This document shows, piece by piece, positions 35,748 to 42,829 of a stretch of 64,000 nucleotides of DNA. A program made the position numbers and the translations under genes. Every line of letters begins with the position of its first letter. The first letter of the stretch is position 1. The notes beneath the pieces were generated by a model. That model did no database searches and had not been told where the DNA came from. It was given only the letters and a program-made list of their open reading frames with translations. Origin of the DNA: DATFYM01 sp035315065 (lineage in GTDB: Bacteria > Acidobacteriota > Terriglobia > UBA7540). The stretch is from NCBI GenBank assembly GCA_035315065.1, contig DATFYM010000125.1:16253-80252 (forward strand). Reading direction: 5' to 3'.

Positions 35748-37544
35748 ATGGGACCGATAGCTACAGGTTCGGAGATCCTTCTTGAAAGTCTTCGCCGCCA
35801 GAAGGTGGAGGTGGTGTTTGGACTGCCCGGCGGCGCGGTGCTGCCTCTCTACGACGCGCTTTACAGCGCCGGCATCCGCCACCTGCTGGTGCGCCACGAG
35901 CAGGCGGCAGCCTTTGCCGCTGACGGTTACGCGCGCGCTGCCGGGAAGCCCGGCGTGTGCCTGGCAACCTCGGGTCCGGGAGCCACAAACCTCATTACCG
36001 GCCTCACCTCGGCCATGATGGACTCTATTCCCATAGTGGCCCTTACCGGCCAGGTTCCGGCCCCGTTGATCGGGAAAGACGCCTTCCAGGAGGCCGACAC
36101 CATCGGCAGTACCCTGCCTTGCACCAAACAGAGTTTCATGGTGCGTTCAGCGGCTGACATTCCGGCGATCATGGACCGCGCTTTCCGGACGGCCGTCTCG
36201 GGACGGCCGGGACCGGTGCTGGTGGACTTGCCCAAGAGCGTGCTGATGGAGCCGGCGCAGGCAAGCTACCCCGCTGGAGCCGGATACGAACGTCCGGTCC
36301 GCGCCCGCGAATGGCAGGCGGATGAGATCCGCCGGGCGGCCAACATGATCCTGGAAAGCCGGCGGGCGGTGATTTACGTGGGCGGCGGAGTGATCGCGTC
36401 CAACGCCGCAACCGAGGTGGCCGCACTCGCCGAACTCACGCAGATTCCCGTCACCATGACGCTGATGGGCCTCAGCGCCTTCCCCTCGCGCGATCCCCTC
36501 TCGCTCGGGATGCTGGGGATGCACGGGTCCTACGCCACCAACATGGCGGTGACTCGCGCCGACCTGTTGATTGTGATCGGCGCGCGGTTCGACGATCGCG
36601 TCACGGGAAAGATCAGCGGCTTTTCCACCGGTTCGAAAAAAATACAACTCGACGTCGATCCTTCGGAAGTGAATAAGAACGTTCGTGTGGATCTGGCCCT
36701 GGTGGGCGATGCTCGCGAATCGCTTAAGGCTCTGATGGAGGAGATGAGACGACAGGGCAGCGCCGGGGTCTCGTCAAGCCTTGGCCAAGGCCAGAACGGT
36801 GGATCTGTGGGCCCTCCGGTGTTGTCGGCACGCCGGCAGTGGCTGGCTCAAATCGAGAGGTGGCGCGCCGAGCACCCACTTGGCTACGACCGCTACACCC
36901 GCTCAATCAAACCGCAATTCGTGATTGAAACGCTCTCGCGCCACGCCGACGAAGACGCCATTGTGGCCGTCGATGTGGGGCAGCACCAGATGTGGGCAGC
37001 GCAATTCTTCGAGTTTGCCATGCCGCGTACGTGGCTCTCCTCCAGCGGGCTGGGCGCCATGGGCTACGGCTTCCCGGCCGCCATGGGCGCCCAACTCGCC
37101 TTTCCCCATCGCCAAGTGATGGCGATCGTCGGCGACGGCGGCTTCCAGATGACTTTGAATGACCTCGCCACGGTGGCACAGTACCGCGTGCCGGTGAAGA
37201 TCGTGATCATCAACAATCATGCACTGGGCATGGTGCGGCAGTGGCAAGAGATCTTCTTCGAGAAGCGCTATTGCGACATTAACCTGAACTTCGCGCCCGA
37301 CTTCGCCGAGCTGGCCGAGTCGTACGGCATCCGCGCGGCTCGGGTGGAGCACCGTGCGGACGTGGTCGACGCGGTACGCGACATGCTGAGCGATCGCGAG
37401 GCGTGCCTGGTGGATTTCCACGTCGATCCGGCAGAGAATGTGTACCCGATTGTTCCGCCCGGCGCGGCGCTAGCGGATATGATCGTCGAACCGCCGCGCG
37501 TGATGGTGGAGGAGGAGGCGTTTGACGACCTTTGGGCGGTCTGA
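35748..37544 (+). CDS. ilvB: Acetolactate synthase large subunit
   Basis: Condenses two pyruvates, or pyruvate and 2-oxobutyrate, in branched-chain amino acid synthesis. 598 residues with ThDP-enzyme landmarks: FGLPGGAVLPLYDAL, catalytic Glu51 in LLVRHEQAAAFAADGYARA, ATSGPGATNLITGLTSA, the central FAD-like domain, and the C-terminal ThDP motif GDGGFQMTLNDLATVAQYRV then NN. A linker of about 25 residues (QGSAGVSSSLGQGQNGGSVG) is unusual. The SD is weak. Confidence 0.94.
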   Translation: MGPIATGSEILLESLRRQKVEVVFGLPGGAVLPLYDALYSAGIRHLLVRHEQAAAFAADGYARAAGKPGVCLATSGPGATNLITGLTSAMMDSIPIVALTGQVPAPLIGKDAFQEADTIGSTLPCTKQSFMVRSAADIPAIMDRAFRTAVSGRPGPVLVDLPKSVLMEPAQASYPAGAGYERPVRAREWQADEIRRAANMILESRRAVIYVGGGVIASNAATEVAALAELTQIPVTMTLMGLSAFPSRDPLSLGMLGMHGSYATNMAVTRADLLIVIGARFDDRVTGKISGFSTGSKKIQLDVDPSEVNKNVRVDLALVGDARESLKALMEEMRRQGSAGVSSSLGQGQNGGSVGPPVLSARRQWLAQIERWRAEHPLGYDRYTRSIKPQFVIETLSRHADEDAIVAVDVGQHQMWAAQFFEFAMPRTWLSSSGLGAMGYGFPAAMGAQLAFPHRQVMAIVGDGGFQMTLNDLATVAQYRVPVKIVIINNHALGMVRQWQEIFFEKRYCDINLNFAPDFAELAESYGIRAARVEHRADVVDAVRDMLSDREACLVDFHVDPAENVYPIVPPGAALADMIVEPPRVMVEEEAFDDLWAV

Positions 37545-37751
37545 GTTGGTAGACGATAGGCGGTAGAAGGGCTAAAGAGCAGACGGTAGACGGCAGACGG
37601 TAGAAGGGGGAAAGGTAGAGGATGGCAAACTTTTCCGTTAGATCCGTATAGCGTCAAGGGAGAAGATCAGCGGGTGAAGAACTTGATGGTGCTCATGCCG
37701 CACGGGTGGTCGCTTCTTCCCTGTATACCCTATACCGTCTACCAGCTACCA
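37545..37751. repeat. Heptamer arrays, GGTAGAC family, between ilvB and ilvN
   Basis: Left arrays 37545-37605 (GGTAGACGATAGGCGGTAGA, GACGGTAGACGGCAGACGGT) and a shorter right arm 37721-37751 (TATACCGTCTACCAGCTACC). Confidence 0.8.
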
Positions 37752-37764
37752 AGGAGTCAGAGAA

Positions 37765-38229
37765 ATGCAGTGGGCGCTCGCGCTTGAGATCGACCAGGAC
37801 CCCATCACTGCCTGCCGGCTGATGAATATCTTGCGGCGCAAGGGAGTGAAGCTCTCCGCGCTGGCCATGGCGGCTGGAGCGTCAGGCTTCTCTCTGACCG
37901 CGGTCGTGGAGACGCCGGAGGGTGATGTGGAGCATCTCTTCCACTTTTTGCGGCGCACCGAGGGCGTCCACCATGCCACCTGCTACCAGCACGAGCCTGC
38001 GTCGAAGGCCTGCTACATTTTTGTCGATGCCGGCGCTGACCACTCGCGTGCGGCCCGAATCCTCGGGCTCTCACCGCGGTCGAAGCTCATCTTCGCCAGC
38101 GGCGGCAAGTACCTCATTGAACTCCCGGCGGAAGAGGGCCCCCAGGATCTCGGTTTTGCCGGGCTGGGGGAACTGCCGTATGCGGCCGTGATGTCGACGC
38201 GGACGGATGAAGCAGTGGCTAGTGGCTAG
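37765..38229 (+). CDS. ilvN: Acetolactate synthase small subunit-like ACT protein
   Basis: 154 residues, ATG with AAGGAG at 12 nt. The N-terminal ACT domain (1-76; ALALEIDQDPITACRLMNIL onward) would bind valine and regulate IlvB. The remaining 78 residues (CYIFVDAGADHSRAARILGL onward) do not match the usual IlvH C-terminal domain and are unassigned. The stop codon lies in an AGTGGCT array, ending D-E-A-V-A-S-G. Position between ilvB and ilvC supports the role; the name is inferred largely from context. Confidence 0.72.
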   Translation: MQWALALEIDQDPITACRLMNILRRKGVKLSALAMAAGASGFSLTAVVETPEGDVEHLFHFLRRTEGVHHATCYQHEPASKACYIFVDAGADHSRAARILGLSPRSKLIFASGGKYLIELPAEEGPQDLGFAGLGELPYAAVMSTRTDEAVASG

Positions 38230-38413
38230 TGGCTGGTGACTAGTGAGAAGACCGGAAGTAACGAGTGACAGTGGCAAGTGGCAAGAACAAGTGACTAGTG
38301 GCGAGTGAGAAGACGGAAAAAGTGGTGGCCTTTCTTCTTTTTTTTTACTAGCCACTCGCCACTAACCACTAGCCACTTCTTCCTCGTCACTTGCCACTCG
38401 TAACTTCTTCACT
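38213..38413. repeat. Heptamer-repeat hairpin, AGTGGCT/AGTGACA family, between ilvN and ilvC
   Basis: The left arrays 38214-38312 (GTGGCTAGTGGCTAGTGGCT, GTGACAGTGGCAAGTGGCAA) pair with right arrays 38347-38413 (CTAGCCACTCGCCACTAACC). Contains a run of 10 T at 38337-38346 in the loop. Confidence 0.85.
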
Positions 38414-38443
38414 TGGAGACTATACTGAATCGCGGGGGAAAAT

Positions 38444-39478
38444 ATGGCCAAGGTTTACTATGAACAAGACGGAGATCTCAAGCACCTGAAAGGCAAGACG
38501 ATTGCAATCATCGGCTATGGTAGCCAGGGGCACGCGCACGCGCTCAACCTGCGCGACAGCGGGCTCCAGGTGATCGTGGGGCTGCCGGCCGCGAGCGCGT
38601 CGCGGCCAAAGGTGCAGGCGCAGAAGCTGGAAGTGGTGGAGCCCTCGGAAGCGGCGCGGCGCGGCGACCTGATCGTGGTGCTGATTCCGGACCACGCCCA
38701 GCCCAAGGTTTACAAGGAATCCATTGAACCTCATCTCGGCGCCGGCAAGACGCTGGTGTTTGCGCACGGGTTCAACATCCATTTCAAGGGCATCGTTCCT
38801 CCACCCAACGTCGACGTCATCATGATCGCGCCCAAGTCGCCGGGCCATCGCATGAGGGAACTCTTTACCGAGGGAGTCGGCGTGCCGGCGCTCCTGGCGG
38901 TGGAGCAGGACGCTTCCGGCCACGCCGAGCAGACGGCGCTCGCCTACGCCCTGGGGGTCGGCTCGCTCAAGGCGGGAGTTATCCGCACGACGTTCAAGGA
39001 AGAAACCGAGACTGACTTGTTCGGCGAGCAGACCGTGCTCTGCGGCGGCGTTTCGGCCCTGGTGACCACGGCTTTCGAGACGTTGGTGGCGGCGGGTTAC
39101 CAGCCCGAGATCGCCTACTTCGAGTGCCTGCACGAGCTGAAGCTGATCGTCGATCTCATTTACCAGGGCGGCATCAAGTACATGCGCTATTCGGTGAGCG
39201 ACACCGCCGAGTACGGGGACTACACGCGCGGGCCGGTGGTGATCGATGCCCACGTGCGCGAGACCATGCAGAAGATCCTGGCCGACATTCAGAGCGGCGC
39301 TTTCGCCAAGGAGTGGATGGACGAAAATGCTCAAGGCCGCCAGCGGTTCCTGGAGATGCGCGCCAAGGCCACCGGCCACCTGATCGAAAAGGTGGGGACC
39401 GAACTGCGCCAGATGATGGCGTGGAACCGCCCCGCCGAACAGGAACTCACGGCGGCGCAAGCGGCAGCACGAAAATAG
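38444..39478 (+). CDS. ilvC: Ketol-acid reductoisomerase, class I
   Basis: Converts acetolactate to dihydroxyvalerate with NADPH and Mg. 344 residues, GGGGGAAA site before the ATG. Rossmann motif IAIIGYGSQGHAHALNLRDSG, KSPGHRMRELF, and Mg ligands in TDLFGEQTVLCGGV and ECLHELKLIVDLIYQGG. The stop TAG overlaps the first AGTGGCT unit of the next array. Operon partner of ilvB-ilvN. Confidence 0.96.
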   Translation: MAKVYYEQDGDLKHLKGKTIAIIGYGSQGHAHALNLRDSGLQVIVGLPAASASRPKVQAQKLEVVEPSEAARRGDLIVVLIPDHAQPKVYKESIEPHLGAGKTLVFAHGFNIHFKGIVPPPNVDVIMIAPKSPGHRMRELFTEGVGVPALLAVEQDASGHAEQTALAYALGVGSLKAGVIRTTFKEETETDLFGEQTVLCGGVSALVTTAFETLVAAGYQPEIAYFECLHELKLIVDLIYQGGIKYMRYSVSDTAEYGDYTRGPVVIDAHVRETMQKILADIQSGAFAKEWMDENAQGRQRFLEMRAKATGHLIEKVGTELRQMMAWNRPAEQELTAAQAAARK

Positions 39479-39610
39479 TGGCTAGAGTGAAGAAAGGATG
39501 AATTATGAATGATGAACTAAAGACAAAAACAGGTGTGCTCTTGTCTTTTGTTCATCATTCATCATTCATAATTCATCGTTTCTTCTCCTAGCTACTCGTC
39601 ACTAGCTACT
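39477..39610. repeat. Heptamer-repeat hairpin, AGTGGCT and GATGAAT families, between ilvC and proC
   Basis: The left arm 39477-39518 pairs with 39549-39610 (TTCATCATTCATCATTCATA, then CTAGCTACTCGTCACTAGCT). Confidence 0.87.
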
Positions 39611-39624
39611 CTTTAGGAAGGACC

Positions 39625-40497
39625 ATGAAAAGTACATCGCCCTCTAAGAGTTCGATCGCGCCCGGCGAGGGACAGGTTGGGGTGAAGAAGCTGGCCCTTA
39701 TCGGGGTTGGCAAGCTTGGGGAAGGCCTGCTCTCGGGCATTCTGGGCTCGCAGATTCTGCCCGCGGCACGGGTCACCGCGACCGCCGCCCACCAGCCACG
39801 GGCCGACCGCATCGCGGAGAAGTACGGCGTGAAGGCCCATACCAATAACGTTGACGCTGTGCGAGGCGCCGACCTGGTCCTGATCTGCTTAAAGCCGCAG
39901 CAGGTGAAGGGCGTTGTGCATCAAGTGCGCAACGCGCTCAGCCGGAGCGCCCTGATCATTTCGGCGGCCGCGTCCGTCACCACGCAACTGATTGAGCGCG
40001 AATTGGGCCACCCGGCGCGCGTGGTCCGCGCCATGCCGAATACTCCCTGCCTCATTCGCCACGGCATGATCGCGCTGGCGCCCGGCGAGCACGCGACCAG
40101 CGACGATATCGCGCTCGCCCAGAAAATCTTCGGGTCGATGGGCCGCACGGTGGTGGTTGATGAGAAACACATGGACGCGATCACCGGACTCTCGGGCTCG
40201 GGGCCGGCCTACGCCTACTTGATCATCGAGTCGCTTTCCGAGGGAGGAGTGAAGCTAGGTCTGCCACGCGAGCTTTCGGCCGAACTGGCGGCACAGACAC
40301 TGCTAGGCGCCTCGGCGCTGGTGCTCCAAACCGGCGAACATCCGGCCAAGCTGAAAGACATGGTGACCACGCCGGCCGGATGCACCATCGACGGACTGCT
40401 GGAACTCGAAGAAGGCGGCCTGCGGGTGACGCTGATCAAGGCCGTGGTGCGAGCCGCCCAACGCGCACGGCAACTGGTGGAAGGGCAGAACAGCTAG
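39625..40497 (+). CDS. proC: Pyrroline-5-carboxylate reductase
   Basis: Last step of proline synthesis (NADPH-dependent). 290 residues with AGGAAGG before the ATG. Rossmann motif KLALIGVGKLGEGLLSGIL, VRAMPNTPC, and the C-terminal dimer signature TGLSGSGPAYAYLIIESLSE with VTTPAGCTIDGLLELEEGG. An approximately 20-residue N-terminal extension (SPSKSSIAPGEGQVG) precedes the usual start. Confidence 0.94.
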   Translation: MKSTSPSKSSIAPGEGQVGVKKLALIGVGKLGEGLLSGILGSQILPAARVTATAAHQPRADRIAEKYGVKAHTNNVDAVRGADLVLICLKPQQVKGVVHQVRNALSRSALIISAAASVTTQLIERELGHPARVVRAMPNTPCLIRHGMIALAPGEHATSDDIALAQKIFGSMGRTVVVDEKHMDAITGLSGSGPAYAYLIIESLSEGGVKLGLPRELSAELAAQTLLGASALVLQTGEHPAKLKDMVTTPAGCTIDGLLELEEGGLRVTLIKAVVRAAQRARQLVEGQNS

Positions 40498-40576
40498 GGT
40501 GCCGTCACGCCTAATTCTCGACAGCAGTTCAGCGGCTCTGCCGTAGGGTGGTCGTCGGATCTTGAATTGGTTTGCA

Positions 40577-41248
40577 ATGAAACCTGCTCGTGAATTACCT
40601 ATCAGGATTGCCCTTCTTGTTCTCATTTTGCTTCTCTGGGTATGTCTGGCCAATCAACCACTTTCAAATATCCAAAACGTGTCCATCATTGTTGGAGGAG
40701 TCATATTGGTATTTCCAGTTGTCTGGGTCGCGAGGAAGATGCTCGACAAACAGCCAACCATGAGCCGTGCCGTTTGGGTAACCACGTTTGTACATTTTGC
40801 TCTGGGGTTTCTATTTGGTGTTCCTATCATTCGAGCGGTAACCACTCATCAGGATTGGTCTGGCTGGGTACTCCCAGTACCATCTGAAATCGGCTTAGCG
40901 CTAGTCATTATTACTGGCACAGCTTTGTTGCTGACAGTGGTAAACCTTGCCTTGAGAGGATTCGGTGCGCCCTTTTTCATTGCGCTCAGTCGGAAACTGG
41001 CGGCAGATTGGTTGTATGCTTGGACGCGTAATCCTATGGTGCTTGCAGCTCTGGCGTTCCTCCTATCATTGGGAATCTGGTTTCAGTCAGTGCTGTTTGT
41101 GCTCTGGGTGCTCTTCCTGTTTGCCCCAGCATTGCTTGTCTTCGTGAAAGTGTATGAAGAACGGGAATTGGAGATTCGATTTGGGGTATCATATCTGGAG
41201 TACAAATCCAGGACACCGATGTTGTTCCCAAGAAGGCCAAGAGGTTGA
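40577..41248 (+). CDS. ICMT/PEMT-like membrane methyltransferase family protein
   Basis: 223 residues, ATG 40577 (TTG 40562 also possible). Six or so TM segments (LLVLILLLWVCL, VSIIVGGVILVFPVVWV, VHFALGFLFGVPII and others) and the isoprenylcysteine carboxyl methyltransferase-like C-terminus: WLYAWTRNPMVLAALAF, VKVYEERELEIRFGVSYLEYKSRTP. This stretch is clearly poorer in GC than its neighbours and lacks heptamer hairpins, so it is probably acquired. Substrate unknown. Confidence 0.75.
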   Translation: MKPARELPIRIALLVLILLLWVCLANQPLSNIQNVSIIVGGVILVFPVVWVARKMLDKQPTMSRAVWVTTFVHFALGFLFGVPIIRAVTTHQDWSGWVLPVPSEIGLALVIITGTALLLTVVNLALRGFGAPFFIALSRKLAADWLYAWTRNPMVLAALAFLLSLGIWFQSVLFVLWVLFLFAPALLVFVKVYEERELEIRFGVSYLEYKSRTPMLFPRRPRG

Positions 41249-41284
41249 ACGTGTGCCGCCTAAGCGGTTTCTGAGGCAAGGACT

Positions 41285-41875
41285 ATGAGCAAAATAAAGA
41301 TGGGACCTCAACAGCTTCTGAATCCCAGACCAGCGATTCTCGTGGGAACCCATATTGATGGTAAGCCCAACTTCCTCACAGTATCCTGGGCTGGTATCAC
41401 GAGCGCTGATCCGCCAACGATGTCAATAGCCATCAGGAACATACGATACTCCCTGAGGGGCATTCAGGAGAACAGACAATTTTCTGTTAACGTCCCCTCC
41501 GTGGATATGGTCAAGGAGGCAGACTACTGTGGTGTTGTGTCCGGTTCCAAATCGGACAAAGTTAAAGAATGCGGTTTCAAGGTATTCTACGGCCATCTGG
41601 ACAAAGCTCCGCTTATCGAACAATGCCCGATCAATATTGAATGTGAGGTTTTGCAGATTGTTGCTCTAGGGGACCATTCACTCATTATCGGGCAAATCGC
41701 CGAATCCTATATAACAGATAACTGCTTTACAGGAGGTATACCAGACATCAGAAAGATAAACCCTCTCTGTTTCTGCACATTGACGATGAAATCCATGGGT
41801 TACTACGCTGTTGGAGATTGGATCGCAAACACAAATACTATAAGCAAGGAAACGAAAACAGGAGAAAAGCTTTAA
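41285..41875 (+). CDS. Flavoredoxin/flavin-reductase-like FMN-binding protein
   Basis: 196 residues, GGCAAGGA upstream. Flavin reductase-like split-barrel features: ILVGTHIDGKPNFLTVSWAG, IRYSLRGIQENRQFSVNVPS, YCGVVSGSKSDK. It ends with a short low-complexity tail (TNTISKETKTGEKL). Lies 37 nt after the membrane protein and shares its lower GC; likely one insert. Electron partner unknown. Confidence 0.85.
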   Translation: MSKIKMGPQQLLNPRPAILVGTHIDGKPNFLTVSWAGITSADPPTMSIAIRNIRYSLRGIQENRQFSVNVPSVDMVKEADYCGVVSGSKSDKVKECGFKVFYGHLDKAPLIEQCPINIECEVLQIVALGDHSLIIGQIAESYITDNCFTGGIPDIRKINPLCFCTLTMKSMGYYAVGDWIANTNTISKETKTGEKL

Positions 41876-41962
41876 AGGCGATATGATCGGTTGCAGCTTG
41901 ATCGGTATGAGTGTGGAACGCTGCATCGGAACGATCTGGTCTCAAGGGTGACAGGACGCTAG

Positions 41963-42673
41963 TTAGCCGGTCTCCCATCCACGGCTCTCCTCGCAAATAG
42001 GGGGGCCTTCAAGTCCCTCGACCTGACGGAAGAACGCCGTCAATTTCGCTTCGTCAAGCCTGCCTTTGGTTCTGACGCCCGTGCACACATCAAGCGCAAA
42101 CGGACCTACCTCGCGCATGGCCTCTGCCAAGTTGCCCGGGTTGAGGCCGCCGGCGAGGAAGATCGGGACATCGACGGCTTCTCGGATTCTCCGGCTGAGG
42201 CTCCAGTCGTGCGTGCGCCCGGTGCCGCCCAATTCCTTCACCGGCGCGGATTGGTTGCCGGAATCGAGCAGAATGCCGTCGACGTGCGGCACCACGGCAA
42301 GCGCTTCCTCGATCGATTGCGGCCCACGCACGTGAATCACCTGGACGAGCGCAATGCCGCGCATGGCGCGACGCAGATCGTCGTAGGTGCCGCCCTTGAG
42401 CCTGTCGCAAAGTTGGATGGTGTTGACCCCCGTCCGTTTCTGTTGCGCGATGATGGAGGCGGTGTCCTGGCGACTGGTGAGCAGAAAGGTGGCGATCGGC
42501 GGCGGCACTCGGGCCGCGATCTCGGCGATCAAGTCTTCGGCGATCACGCCAGGCCCGCTGGGCATGGCGGAGACCAGTCCCAGCGCTGACGCTCCGTGAT
42601 GGATTGCCATCCACGCTTCCTCGATGCTGGCGATGCAGCAGATTTTTACTCGCGGTCTGGCAGTGGATTGCAT
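41963..42673 (-). CDS. trpF: Phosphoribosylanthranilate isomerase-like protein
   Basis: 236 residues, (beta/alpha)8 barrel. TrpF signatures: VKICCIASIEEAWMAIHHGA (the family usually has KICG; the catalytic Cys is retained), TIQLCDR, VDGILLDSG (catalytic Asp region), FLAGGLNPGNLAEAM and ALDVCTGVRTKGRLDEAKL. No other trp gene is near; it stands after ppc, on the same strand. It may be a true TrpF in a scattered pathway or a paralog with another substrate. Confidence 0.75.
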   Translation of the reverse strand: MQSTARPRVKICCIASIEEAWMAIHHGASALGLVSAMPSGPGVIAEDLIAEIAARVPPPIATFLLTSRQDTASIIAQQKRTGVNTIQLCDRLKGGTYDDLRRAMRGIALVQVIHVRGPQSIEEALAVVPHVDGILLDSGNQSAPVKELGGTGRTHDWSLSRRIREAVDVPIFLAGGLNPGNLAEAMREVGPFALDVCTGVRTKGRLDEAKLTAFFRQVEGLEGPPICEESRGWETG

Positions 42674-42683
42674 GGCGCGGCTC

Positions 42684-42829
42684 CATTGACGATTGCAGAT
42701 TGACGATTGACGATTAGAAGAGCTTTCAGCCCTCAGCCATCAGCAAGAACCGGACTTTCGCGCCAGCAGCTAATCGCAGAGCTGAAAGCCTTTTTCAATC
42801 GGCAATCGCCAATCGGCAATCATCAATTC
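42684..42829. repeat. Nested heptamer hairpin between ppc and trpF
   Basis: Outer GATTGAC arms 42684-42716 and 42796-42829 enclose a GCTGAAA-family pair (42721-42744 and 42781-42790) whose loop starts AAGAACCGGAC. The outer right arm ends at the ppc stop codon. Confidence 0.87.
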
